In this document: positions 22,259 through 32,357 of the stretch, piece by piece
How positions within the stretch are numbered: the first letter of the stretch is position 1
Layout of the letters: each line of letters begins with the position of its first letter
From: Sambucus nigra
Lineage: Eukaryota > Streptophyta > Magnoliopsida > Dipsacales > Adoxaceae
Direction: 5' to 3'
Assembly: GCA_949130495.1 (NCBI GenBank)
Contig: OX422210.1
Span: forward strand, 28,680,681 to 28,744,680
Length of the DNA stretch: 64,000 bases
The notes under the pieces: model-generated
Seen by the model: the letters and a program-made list of their open reading frames with translations, nothing else
Told to the model about the DNA's origin: nothing
Database searches by the model: none
Translations under genes and position numbers: made by a program

Positions 22259-23684
22259 AAAAAAGAACCACACTCCAGTTGTTTTAAAGGCAAACGAAAA
22301 AAATATGAAAAATCAGAAAAGGAGCCACAACCAGAATTTTAAAAATCAGACTCGGACTCTGAATAAGAATAAATACCATGGAAATGGACAGTCTAGCAAC
22401 TCGGGACAGTTTTTCTGTTTCAAGTGTGGCAAGCCTAGCCATATGGCTCGCAAATGTCGTAATGTGCCACAAGCACAAGCGAATTTGACCGAAGAGGATC
22501 TGGGTCCTATGATTTCAGAAATTAACATGGTTAGCGGTGTCGAAGGGTGGTGGTTGGATACTGGCTCTTTCCGCCGTATTTGTTATGACCGTACTCTGTT
22601 TAAGACTTATTCTGAGACTGCAGATAAGAAGGTGTTGTTGGGTGATTCTCACTCCACTGAGGTTGCTGGTACTGGAAATGTGGAATTAAAGTTCACTTCA
22701 GGAAAGACTGTTATCCTCAAAGATGTTCTTCACACTCCCGAGATAAGGAAAAATTTGGTTTTAGGTTATCTTCTCAACAAAGCTCGCTTTACTCAAACTA
22801 TTGGTGCTGATTTATTTACTTTGACCAAAAATGAAATTTTTGTAGGCAAGGGTTATGCCACTGCTGGGATGTTTAAATTGAATGTTGATGCTATGAATAA
22901 AATTTCTCCTTCTGCTTATATTGCTTGTTCATTTAATGTTTGGCATGCTAGACTTTGTCATGTTAATAAACGACTTGTTAAAAATATTAGCACTTTAGGA
23001 TTAATTTCAGAATTATCATTAAACAATCTTGAAAAATATGAATGGTGTAGTCAAGCAAAAATCACTAAGACACCACATCAATCTATTTTTAGAGAATATG
23101 AACCACTTGATTTAATTCATTCGTATATTTGTGAATTGGATGGTGTCACAACTAGAAATGGCAAACGTTATTTTATAACTTTTATTGATGACTGTTTTGA
23201 TTACTCATTTGTGTATTTCATGAAAAATAAAAGTGAAGTGTTTGACATGTTTAAAATTTTTCTAAATGAAATTGAAAATCAATTTAATCTGAAAATTAAA
23301 AGGTTACGTAGTGATAGAGGCACGGAATATGATTATGCACCATTTATTGAATTTTATAAATCCCACGGTATTATTCATGAAAAAACTGCCCCTTATTCGC
23401 CCAAAATGAACGGTAAAGCCGAAAGAAAAAATAGGACATTAACTGAATTAGTTGTTGCTATTTTATTAAATTCAGAGGCTGCCTCACATTGGTGGGGTGA
23501 AATTATTTTGACTACGTATCACGTACTTAATAGAATTCCTAAGATTAAAATGAAAATATCTCCTTATGAAATTTGGAAAAATATTAAGCCCAACATGTCA
23601 TACTGTAGAATGTGGGGGTGCTTAGTCTATGTACGTATACCCGACCCTAAAAGGTCTCAATTGACGACTAGAGCATATGAGTGA
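22188..23684 (+). pseudogene. Copia gag zinc knuckle, protease and integrase
   Basis: In order: CCHC knuckle FCFKCGKPSHMARKCR; protease active site WWLDTGS followed by VLLGDSHSTEVAGTG; GAG-pre-integrase and zinc-binding HHCC region (NVWHARLCHVNKRLVKN ... EWCSQAK, whose Cys pair is partly changed); integrase core. The first catalytic Asp, normally in a HSD box, is Tyr here (LIHSYICELD, TAT at 23,124-23,126). The second Asp (RLRSDRGTEY) and the Glu (GKAERKNRTL) remain. A TGA at 23,682 cuts the frame inside an otherwise conserved AYE-VFIGYA segment. Reading resumes directly after it. Confidence 0.88.
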
Positions 23685-24083
23685 GTTTTTATAGGCTATG
23701 CTATTAATAGCAAAGCATACCGATTTTATGACTTGAAAAATCAAGTAATTATCGAATCAAATGACGTCGATTTTTATGAAGATAAATTTCCTTTTAAATT
23801 GAGAAATAGTGGGGGCGTGTCATCCACTAATATTTCTTTAAATAAAAGAAAGAAAATAATGAATTCATTTTAGAAATTCGAAAAAGTAAAAGGTCTCGTG
23901 TGGAAAAAGATTTTGGTCCCGACTTTTATGGTTACACTTTAGAGGAGGATCCTAACACTATTCAAGAAGCCTTATCTTCTTTAGATACCGATTTATGGAA
24001 AGAGGCTATTAATGATGAAATGGATTCTTTATAAACAAATAAAACTTAGCACTTAGTAGACCTTCCTCCTGGGTGTAAAACAA
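23685..24083 (+). pseudogene. Copia integrase C-terminus to RT linker, broken
   Basis: The frame continues past the TGA as VFIGYAINSKAYRFYDLKNQ to a TAG at about 23,871. A second frame carries EIRKSKRSRVEKDFGPDFY and ALSSLDTDLWKEAINDEMDS, the usual lead-in to copia RT, with a TAA (about 24,031) and a TAG (about 24,047) inside it. At least two frame changes separate it from the RT. Confidence 0.8.
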
Positions 24084-25448
24084 TTGTGTGTAAATGGATT
24101 CTTAAAAAGATTAAAACCTGATGGCACTATTGAAAAATATAAGGCACATCTTGTTGCCAAAGATTTTAGACAAAGAGAAAGCGTAGACTTTTTTTATACA
24201 TTTTCACCCGTGACTAAAATAACGTCTATACATGTACTATTTGCTATAGCTTCCTTAAATGATATAATTGTACACCAAATGGATGTTAAAACTGCATTTT
24301 TAAATGGAGAATTAGAAGAAGAGATTTACATGGATCAACCTGAAGGTTTTATTGTACACGATCAAGAAAATAAAGTATGTAAATTAGATAAATCTCTTTA
24401 TGGACTCAAACATGCACCTAAACAATGGCATGATAAATTTGATAGCCTAGTCATCTCCAATGGGTTTAAAATAAATGAAAGTGACAAATGCATTTATTAT
24501 AAATATGTAGAGAACATTTGCACTATCATATGTCTTTATGTTGATGACTTGCTTATATTTGGTTCTAATATTCATGCCGTAGAAAATATTAAATCATTAT
24601 TGTGTGCCAATTTTGATATGAAGGATTTGGGTGAAGCTAGTGCAATATTAGGAATTAATATTACTAGGTCAGAAAATGGACTTTCTTTGGATCAATCTCA
24701 TTACATTGAGAAAGTTCTAAAGAAATACAATTACTTTGACCGTAAACTTGCTAGTACTCCATTTGATCCTAGTGTAAAGTTATTTAAGAACACTCGCGAC
24801 AGTGTAAACCAAAATTCTTATGCAACCATTATTGGTAGCTTACGTTATGCTACAGATTGCACTAGACCTGACATATCTTATGCTGTGGGAGTACTATGTA
24901 GATTTACCAGTAGACCTAGTATGGAGCATTTGAATGCTATTAAGAGGGTCATGCAGTACCTTAAAAGGACGATGAACCTCGGATTACACTACAATAAGCA
25001 TCTCGTTGTCCTTGAAGGATTTAGTGATGCTGATTGGAACACCCCATCTGATGATTCTAAGGCTACTAATGGATATATATTTAGTATCGCTGGTGGTGCA
25101 GTTTCTTGGAAATCTAATAAACAAACTATTTTAGCTCAATCCACTATGGAGTCTGAGATGACAGTTCCAACTACTGCTAGTGAAGAGGCAGGTTGGTTAA
25201 AAAACCTCCTGTCAGATATCCCGTTATGGAAAAGACCAATACCAACCATTTTGATTCATTGTGATAGTACCGCGACTATTGCAAAAGTAGAGAACCGTTA
25301 TTATAACGGTAAGAAATGACAAATATGTCATAAACATAGCACTGTTAGAGAATTTATTTCTACAAGTGCTGTAAGGGTGGATCATATACAGTCTGAACAG
25401 AACTTAGTTGACCCTTTGACAAAAGGACTAGCTAGGAAGAAGGTGTGA
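24084..25448 (+). pseudogene. Copia reverse transcriptase and RNase H
   Basis: RT motifs are well kept: MDVKTAFLNGELEEEIYM, LDKSLYGLKHAPKQW, and the catalytic CLYVDDLLIFG. The LGI and YATIIGSLRYA segments follow. RNase H residues are visible as GFSDADW, STMESEM and IHCDST. A TGA at 25,317-25,319 interrupts; reading in the same frame goes on through ISTSAVRVDHIQSEQNLVDP to a natural-looking stop at 25,446-25,448 (LTKGLARKKV). This is the best-preserved part of the element. The first ATG of the frame is internal, since the true start was in gag. Confidence 0.9.
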
Positions 25449-26031
25449 AACACCTCGAAAGGGATGGGACTAAAGCCCTTGGATAAATGAGTCATTTGAG
25501 ATGGTAACCCAACATATAGACTGGAGATCCCAAGAAATATGTTCAAAGGGTAATAATAAGTCACAAGTGATATGGGTTGAATCATGTTATTATTAATTAA
25601 TATAGAACGAAGTTTTACTCTGAGTCCATCCCTATGGAGCATGATATCCTGAAGCGAGTTAAGGATGACTTGTTAAAACTCTTAATAAGTTCTACAGCTC
25701 TATTTTGAGTGGGGTACCTAGCTACAGGAGTACTCTTGATAGACTCACCTATGTGAATGTGGAAGTGTGGCCGCTTCCTATGGATATTTTGGGCAAATTC
25801 CTAAAGCATTCACTATACTGGGATAGAAGCACATGGCTGTAATGTGCTAGCTATTAGAATTACATCCAAGTAGGGTTGTGTGTGGGATATTGTCAGAGAT
25901 AGAGTTCAAAACTACGGTTACTCTAGTATATTATAAATCATCTTTACTACGTAAAGGTTCAAGTCTAAAGACACCTTTGCTTATGAATAATTCTATAGAT
26001 TATTGCTCGATAAAAAGTTTTCAAATTTTGC
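25449..26031 (+). other. 3' untranslated interior of the copia element
   Basis: Non-coding sequence between the end of RNase H and the polypurine tract, as usual in this group. Confidence 0.6.
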
Positions 26032-26041
26032 AAGTGGGGGA
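26032..26041 (+). promoter_or_regulatory. Copia polypurine tract
   Basis: aagtggggga ends one base before the 3' LTR start TGTTGGTA and is the expected plus-strand primer. Confidence 0.8.
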
Positions 26042-26042
26042 T

Positions 26043-26958
26043 TGTTGGTACAGCTTCACAGCTGTCAATGCAAAGATTTGAAAACAAAAGCTCTTATTTT
26101 GCCTTTGACCATTTAAAGAAAATAAATGCCTAGGCCCATGATAGTTAGTTCCACATCGGTAAGGGGCTAGGAATTGGTGTGGTATATTTACAATTTATTT
26201 GGAACAAATAGGCAAGCCCTTTGGGCATTAGATGTTTTGTATGTATGGGTGGGGGACTTATTGGGCCAAGTCACACACGCACGCGTGCCACCGCCGTCGT
26301 CCATCTGGCCTGGCCCCTGCCCGTGTCCGGGTCCGGGTCCGGGTCCTAGGTCTTAGGCTTGGACTCATTAAGAAATAATTTTTTTGACAAATCCAGAATT
26401 GTTTTTTGGGCTTTAAAAATAATTTTTTCACGATTTTTTTTCAAAAATTAAAACGTGATTATATTTTAGTTGAATTTTTTAACATATTTTCCCACTACTT
26501 TCCATTTTTTGCCCAACGTCTTTTTTGTGGCCCCATAAAAGAGGTATTCCACCTCCGTTTTTTACAGATCTGTTTTGCAACTTTTCTAAACACAAAACTG
26601 CTTCCAAATTTTTTCCTCCTACACTGGAATAATAAATCCAACCGAGATTTATTATTAGACTTAAGCAATTATTCCGAATGGATGTACATGGACCGAATTG
26701 ATTCTTATGCTTTATCAATCCGCATTTTATTTATTGGAGGTTTTTTATCCTGGGGGTGGCGAGGCATTTGTGACTGTCAGCACACATTGGGCAGAGCCGC
26801 GAAACACCTTAAAGAGAGCGACATTGTCCGCGACTCAGCCGTGTTCTAGACTGTACCTGCTTCTGGGGTTTCTTGTTCTTTTTGTCTCGGATTTATTTTC
26901 TCCGAAATTGGGTAATTTCGTTCCTCAATTCTACATTTAATTTGCTGTTGCTACTATA
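26043..26958 (+). repeat. 3' LTR of the copia element
   Basis: 916 bp, homologous to 20,683-21,587 over its whole length. The terminal CA is mutated to TA, but the boundary is fixed by the target duplication GGTGA that follows. Confidence 0.9.
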
Positions 26959-27231
26959 GGTGAAGCCATGGAGGAGTATTCTACTCCAATATGGATGGAA
27001 AAGATGGATGGGGGCATCAGAGTCATTTAGAACCTCCTTAGGGGTTAAGATTACATCATATCCAAGACTGATCTGAGTGGTCATGTGTTGGGGATGATCG
27101 AAATGGGTTAAAAGCATTGGTCTTGGGTTTTTCAGGGTTGGGGAGATAAAAAAATGTGCGTCAGAGACTAAATTCGGGTCGGATCTGGTCGGGGGTTGGT
27201 CAGAGGTTTTTTGGTATGGTCGAGATAGTAA

Positions 27232-27629
27232 CGCCCAGTTTGGTTGCTCAAATTGTTTGATTATGTAAATTGGTTCATTGTGAATTAGTGAATTGTAAAT
27301 GAGTGAATTTGAAATGAGTTAAATCCAATTTTACACGATGTTTGGTAATTTGAAATTGATGTTAAGCATCTATGAAAAAAAGGTAAAAACAAAAGAGAGA
27401 GAGGGGGGGAGGGAGAGCGGATATGCACTTTTATGTGACTCATATTTCAAATGGATTTATTTCACGTTTTTTGGGAAATGATTCAATTTTGGATTTTGCA
27501 TATGAGCTCAAACGGGGCAATTAATGAATCCTTTCATTAATGAAACCAAACACAATTAATGGATCAATTTGTAAATGGATCAATTTATTAATGATTCAAT
27601 TTACAATTTTGGGACAACCAAACGGGGCC
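27232..27629. mobile_element. Tourist-like (PIF/Harbinger-type) MITE
   Basis: The inverted ends cgcccagtttggttg and caaccaaacggggcc match at 13 of 15 positions. A TAA is present on both sides (27,229-27,231 and 27,630-27,632), as PIF/Harbinger elements make. The 398-bp interior has no gene. It includes phrases such as gaatttgaaatgag and aatggatcaattt and a short GA/G-rich run. Confidence 0.65.
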
Positions 27630-27632
27630 TAA

Positions 27633-28135
27633 AAAAATGGGTTCATTTGTTATCGACTTGAGGTGGGGATGGGGCGGTTTTGGTCAGTCGGGGTTAGGAT
27701 ATATCTGAGATTGGTTGAGATAGATTTCTCTTGTTGATTGGTGAGTTTTGGAAAATCTTCAGATCTAAGGTTTGGGATAAATTGAACTTTAAAGCCATTT
27801 TTGAACTTTTTTTTTGTATTTTTGTATAGTGGGAAAAAATCTAGGGTCAAAGGTGTTGTGACTTTAGGAGGTCGTCTCCCATAACGTCTCTTTCTTACCT
27901 ATGGATATAAGTTATTTAATGCTCCAAACTCTTATGTTTTTTATTCTAGAACGAGAGAGTTATTTGTTTCGATCTCTATCTTTTTATCTGTAATAGGTGT
28001 TGATATGTATCCCAATTTTGTTCTTTCACTCTCGGTTGACAAGGTCGAAGTTATTTTATCTAATTATTTTTATAGATAGTTTTCTTAACTAAACTAAAAA
28101 ATTCTATGATTCTTAAAATCTTTAGTTGGATAGGC
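27633..28135. other. Interior of the (TTG)n element, nothing recognised
   Basis: No gene or repeat is identified between the MITE and the plastid insertion. Confidence 0.3.
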
Positions 28136-28344
28136 TGAAAGGCATAGTCGATGGACAATAGGTGAATATTATTCTACTACCCCTTGTTGGTCCCGAGGGA
28201 TGGATGAGGCTAGGTTAGCTGAAAGATGGTTATAGGTTCAAGGATGTAAGGAGACCCTGATGTTTTAGGGTAAGAAGGGGTAAAGAAAATGCCTCGAGCT
28301 AATGTTCGAGTACCAAGCGCTACGGTGCTGAAGTAACCCAGGAA
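28136..28344 (+). pseudogene. rrn23: Plastid 23S rRNA fragment (NUPT)
   Basis: The stretch aaaggcatagtcgatggaca ... taccccttgttggtcccgag ... gggtaagaaggggta ... cgctacggtgctgaagtaac is recognisable as an internal part of plant chloroplast 23S rRNA, with scattered changes, many of them C to T or G to A. A short deletion lies near its end (gtaaccc joined to aggaa). It is a nuclear plastid insertion, not a functional rRNA gene. Confidence 0.88.
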
Positions 28345-28594
28345 GCATATCATATTATGGCAGGGTAACATTTTGGATTTTAATGAATCTTCCACTTATT
28401 TGATGGGTTGGTTAATAGATTATTTATGGTTAAACTCTTCACAACTTATCAATGTATATAACCCTTTTGGTATGAATATTTTATTGGTATGGGCATGGAT
28501 GTTCTTATTTGGACATCTTATTTGGGCTACTGGTTGTATGTTCTTAATCTCCTGGCATGGGTATTGGCAGGAATTGATTGAAACTTTAGCATGG
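28343..28594 (+). pseudogene. psaB: Plastid psaB fragment (NUPT)
   Basis: The translation contains [47 protein letters not shown] and [16 protein letters not shown]. These are from the large photosystem I subunit PsaB, in which membrane helices carry chlorophyll and the electron-transfer cofactors. About 84 codons remain open, with several replacements at positions normally fixed (for example Arg to Ile and Arg to His). No start, N-terminus or C-terminus is present. It joins the rrn23 fragment directly. Confidence 0.9.
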
Positions 28595-28791
28595 GGGTCA
28601 AGATCCATGCCTTGTAATAATTCCTCATCATAAATTTGATCAATTTATGGGGTTACAATCACAAACCAGATTGCCACGAGAATATTTATCGACAAAGACA
28701 TCATCTCGGTCGAACGGTTGTTCTGAGTCAAAGTTGTTATTCGTACTTGGCTACGTACGCAAATCGCCAAGACACACAAAGAGAATTGCCG

Positions 28792-28804
28792 CTCTGATAT
28801 ACCA
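28792..28804 (-). promoter_or_regulatory. Primer-binding site (minus strand)
   Basis: On the minus strand TGGTATATCAGAG is the initiator-Met PBS with two extra bases, placed next to the LTR end ...ACATCA as at 1428-1440. Confidence 0.5.
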
Positions 28805-28807
28805 ATT

Positions 28808-28846
28808 TGATGTATAATAGGAGCATAAGAGTTTTATCTACGCTAC

Positions 28847-28893
<47 letters not shown>

Positions 28894-28928
28894 CATGTTT
28901 AGAGGCCATGGGCTTAAGAAAAATATGT
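28808..28928 (-). repeat. LTR fragment of the (TTG)n family, copy 3
   Basis: It matches copy 2 from tgatgtataataggag through a CAA tract of about 15 units (28,847-28,892) and catgtttagaggc to aaaatatg, then homology stops abruptly at about 28,928. The rest of the LTR has been lost or replaced. Confidence 0.65.
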
Positions 28929-29162
28929 CGTCATTTTAACATAACCCGCAGATAGTAATACCCGATTTGACTTAAAACCTCATTTTCATAATCCTTTGAC
29001 TTTGACTTTTGTCCCAACAAAGGGGGTTAAGTCTAATTTGACATTATAAAAAATGGGTAATTTTAAATAAATCCTTAGACCTAACCCCTATTATTATTCA
29101 ATATTTTGAAATACCCCCTCACTATATCAAAGAGATTAACAAAGTGGGGGTTAAGCCAAATA

Positions 29163-29400
29163 CACTACACCAAAAAGCTAAAAATGGCACCCTTCACTCG
29201 TCCAGCCTTGTCACGGTCAAAGACCGTGATAAAAAAACACGCATTTTTTCAAGGTCTTTGACCGTGATAAGTTCGTGACAACAGCTTGTCAAGTCCTTGT
29301 CATGGTCAAAGTCCTTGACAGGCCCATGAAACATAAGAAATTAAAACCTTACGCATCTTCTCTTTTCCTTTCCCTCCTTCTTTCCCTCTTTTTTCCACGA
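29163..29400 (+). mobile_element. Terminus of a second CACTA-type element, probably truncated
   Basis: CACTACACCAAAAAGC opens the segment. It is followed by several copies, in both orientations, of a phrase like aaggtctttgaccgtgataa, as expected for subterminal transposase-binding repeats. No matching right end was found nearby. The sequence turns into a microsatellite at 29,410. Confidence 0.5.
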
Positions 29401-29405
29401 TAACC

Positions 29406-29409
<4 letters not shown>

Positions 29410-29478
<69 letters not shown>

Positions 29479-29495
29479 GGGGGGGGGGGGGGGGG
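29410..29495. repeat. (TC)n(TA)n microsatellite with a G run
   Basis: About 28 bp of TC, 38 bp of TA, then TG and 19 consecutive G. The G run may be affected by sequencing error. Confidence 0.95.
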
Positions 29496-30020
29496 TTGTG
29501 TGACAGTGTGGGTGGGTGAGGGGGGTTGTCTGTGTGGGTGAGGTGGGGGGTGTTTAGTGTGTGGGTGGTATTGAATTGGTATGAATTGGATTGGTATAGT
29601 TTTAAATTGGTATAAATTGGATTGGTATGAATTAGTATTAATTGTTATAAATTGGATTAGTATAGTTTTGGTATGAATTGGTATAAATTGGATTGGATTG
29701 GATTGGTGTGCCCAGGGGAGAGGGGGGTCAATGTCCCACTTTGAAAATTTTGTTGATATTGAATTGATATAGGCATTAGTCTTGAATTGATATTGATATT
29801 GAATTGGTATAAATTGAATTGATATTGGTATTGAATAGATATAAGTCTTGAGTTGGTATTGGATTGGTATAAATTTCATTAGTATCGTTTTAATTGTACC
29901 ACTTTGAAATTTTTATTGGTATTGAATTGATATACGCATTAGTCTTGAATTGATATTGATATTAGTATTGAATTGGTATAAATTGAATTGATATTAGTAT
30001 TGAATAGATATAAGTCTTGA
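29496..30020. repeat. Degenerate minisatellite of ATTGGTATnAATTG units
   Basis: The region is built from short variants of ttggtataaattgaattg. A larger unit of about 105 bp is present twice (about 29,755-29,860 and 29,915-30,020), sharing gatataggcattagtcttga with single changes. The minus-strand reading is a repetitive IQFIPIQY peptide and is not a gene. Confidence 0.85.
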
Positions 30021-30678
30021 ACTTTTTAACTACCACTATATGGAACCAACAACTAAAAATAAAAAGACATGTCCCATATACGTGATTGTGATAAGGGTAT
30101 AATTCAAAACCATTTTTAACGTTTAGGGTTGTGATTAAACCGAATATAAATAAGACATACTTAAATGAAACATAATTTAAATTACATATAGTGCACATAG
30201 ATACTAGCCTTCTAGTTCTTATGCGTACGCATTCAATAACCTTTAGACTCGTTCGAAAGTCATTACCCCTATAATGAGATCTCTCGAATTGTCCCATTTG
30301 GGCAGTTTGGGACTACATAGTTTCTGTATAATAATATTCTCAATGGCTTAAAATTGTTACTTTTGGGGAAAGTTCTGCTATCATATCTTAATGTTCCTTA
30401 GGTACATTAATATTCTCTGAGTATATGATATTAAAAAATAGAGGTTAAGTCAAAAACCTCCAATAATTTTTTGGTTATTCACAGTTATTTTAGAGGATAG
30501 ACATTTTCATTGACCATATATATTTTTACACTAACCGGATGTAATAAGAAAAGACATTTAAATAAATAAAATCCACCCCTACCCCCATTCTCATGCTTTA
30601 AAAACTGACATGCTACATGAGGAGGACACCTACTGACCAGAAAAGAAAGAGTGTGTGGCTTGAGGTTTCAATACCAAA
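30021..30678. other. Unassigned flank left of the CACTA element
   Basis: Nothing recognisable. It ends in AAA (30,676-30,678), the left target duplication. Confidence 0.4.
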
Positions 30679-30905
30679 CACTACAAAAAAAATCTTTTTA
30701 AGACGGAACCTTTTGAGATGGTTAAAATTTTGGTCTCTAAAACTGACCTTTTGAGACGGCTAAAATTAACCGTCTTAAAAAATATTCTTTTTAAGATAGC
30801 TTTTGATCCCCCTCTCATAAAGTAGTAGCTAAAAAGACGGCAAATTAGTAGCCATCTCAAAAAATATACTTTATGAGACAACCACAAAATATTTGGGTTC
30901 CCCCT
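30679..30905. repeat. Left inverted end and subterminal repeats of the CACTA element
   Basis: After the CACTA end come at least six copies of a GAGACGG/AAGACGG motif in alternating orientation (ctttttaagacgg, ccttttgagacgg, ccgtcttaaaa, ccatctcaaaa). In En/Spm such repeats bind TNPA. Confidence 0.85.
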
Positions 30906-30946
30906 TCTCACATTTTAGGTTCCCTATTCTTTTAATCCCAAAGAAA

Positions 30947-31058
30947 AAGAATGTAAAAGACATTAAAAAGACACTAAATAAAAAACACGCCCAGCTGGTT
31001 TTAAGAATGTAAAAGACATTAAAAAGACACTAAATAAAAAACACGCCCAGCTGGTTCT
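30947..31058. repeat. 56-bp tandem duplication in the CACTA 5' leader
   Basis: aagaatgtaaaagacattaa...cacgcccagctggtt occurs twice in a row with about two differences. It lies upstream of possible leader splice donors (cctaggtaagccc and cctaggtaagtcg). Confidence 0.9.
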
Positions 31059-31869
31059 CTCTTCTTCACCCGAGCACACACCGAACCTAGGTAAGCCCAG
31101 CTCGTCGCTCGACTGCGCACCTCGATCTTAGCCTCGTCGTCCTAATCACCAACTATCACCATCGCCCTAGGTAAGTCGCTAGTTTGTTTACTACTCAAGT
31201 TACATATAGATCCGTGTTGGGTGCAATTCCTGATTATTTTTGTTGATTTGTAGTGGTGCTAGGAGGTTGAGGGTGAGCTAATTGAAAACCCGAATTGTCA
31301 ATTGGTTGTTGTAGTATATTTTTAAGACTAATTTATGAAAATATTTGTGTGCATGTTTATGTGAATTTTAGTTGGAATTATTGATATGTTTGTTTGTGTT
31401 AATTAATTCATGGCATTTGCAAGTAGTTCATGCTATTAATTTGATTTACTATTTGATTATGATTTTATTTTGTGATATATATGATGGACCCAAATTAATT
31501 CAAAATGCATCACCGTTGAAAAACTCACCAATGTTATCCAATACCACATATTTTTTAGGTATTTTGGCATTGGTCATGTTTTGACAATGTCTTTTTGGAG
31601 CCCATCCTTTATTTTTTTTCTTTGGTAAAAAATCCCATAACTGTTAACAACTGCATCAATTAGTGAGTTGTGCTATCGATTTTTTATGCCCTAATTTAAT
31701 GGAGTGAAAGCCACGTATCTTTACATAGGACTAATAACAAAATGAAAATCTCATGAGATCGCTAGATAATTTCTTTTAAAAAAGAGGACTAATAACCTCA
31801 AAGCCCTATTTGTTTTTGTTACATCTAATACCATATCAAATACTAAATCTTTAACATAAAAATTACTAA
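31059..31869 (+). other. CACTA 5' leader and spacer
   Basis: Contains TC-rich then C-rich leader sequence (31,060-31,180) with two AG|GTAAG donors, followed by T-rich intron-like sequence. It is likely the promoter and 5' UTR intron of the transposase transcript. No protein is recognised. Confidence 0.4.
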
Positions 31870-32163
31870 GGTTGTGTTTGATTACAAAGTTGGAAAATGG
31901 TTGAGAAATAGTTCATTTTTAATATAGGCAAGAAAATGTGTGGAAAATATAAGAGGGATTTGGTCTTACTTTTGAAGTTTTCCATGGAAATCAGTTCTTT
32001 GGGTAGTGGGTGAGAATTGTTTTTCGTGAAAATGATAAAAACATGGAACACTTTTTATATTTATAAGTAGCGTTCTAACAGAATGCATATGAAATCAAAC
32101 ACCTCAAAAGTAAAAAATGAGTATTTTCCATGGAAAATAATTCAACGTCAATCAAACGGAACC
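31870..32163. mobile_element. Tourist-like MITE inside the CACTA element
   Basis: Ends ggttgtgtttgatt and aatcaaacggaacc match at 12 of 14. TAA flanks both sides (31,867-31,869 and 32,164-32,166). The 294-bp interior includes ttttccatggaaa-type phrases in both orientations. It has the same class and target as the MITE at 27,232 but different ends, so it is a separate family. Confidence 0.7.
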
Positions 32164-32357
32164 TAAGTATTCGGACACAAGCTCCAACATATGAGGTGGT
32201 ACTCGAAAGCAAGCATTAGTTAAAATTCTGGTTTACAAAAAAATTAGTACACACAAAAAAGTAATATCACGATATTTAAAGAATCTAAAAAGAAAACTTG
32301 ATTTTTCATTCTCTCTCTGCCTTATTTATTATCTAATTACATATCTTTTATCAGAAA

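Larger units (their letters stand above)
20683..26958 (+). mobile_element. Complete Ty1/copia LTR retrotransposon, inactive
   Basis: LTRs at 20,683-21,587 and 26,043-26,958 open TGTTGGTA and close ...CTACA and ...CTATA. They are flanked by a perfect 5-bp target duplication GGTGA (20,678-20,682 and 26,959-26,963). The interior carries gag, zinc knuckle, protease, integrase, RT and RNase H in copia order, all on the plus strand. A hand comparison of the first 240 bp of the LTRs shows roughly 16-18 differences, about 7%, so the insertion is not recent. Multiple stops and frameshifts and a lost integrase catalytic Asp make it non-functional. Confidence 0.93.
19722..28928 (-). mobile_element. Minus-strand LTR element of the (TTG)n-LTR family, heavily interrupted
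   Basis: A complete LTR at 19,722-20,157 is followed on its right by a pyrimidine tract (minus-strand PPT, 20,158-20,172). A second LTR piece at 28,808-28,928 has a minus-strand PBS on its left (28,792-28,804). On the minus strand this gives 5' LTR fragment, PBS, interior, PPT, 3' LTR. The interior holds the nested copia element (20,683-26,958), a MITE (27,232-27,629) and plastid DNA (28,136-28,594). Only about 2 kb remains as own interior, with no coding motif seen. Pairing the two LTRs as one element is an inference. Confidence 0.5.

Noticed and set aside
22284..22528. Two minus-strand frames in the copia gag
   Set aside because: They are shadows of the zinc-knuckle coding sequence on the plus strand.
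28136..28344. A functional 23S rRNA gene
   Set aside because: Only about 200 bp is present, with many substitutions and a deletion, and it is fused to psaB; it is a plastid insertion.
28141..28600. Mitochondrial rather than plastid origin
   Set aside because: psaB and this rRNA segment are plastid genes. Transfer through a mitochondrial genome copy is possible, but nothing here shows mitochondrial sequence.
29436..30297. Minus-strand frames coding repeated IQFIPIQY
   Set aside because: They are the minisatellite read as protein; the repeats drift without codon bias.
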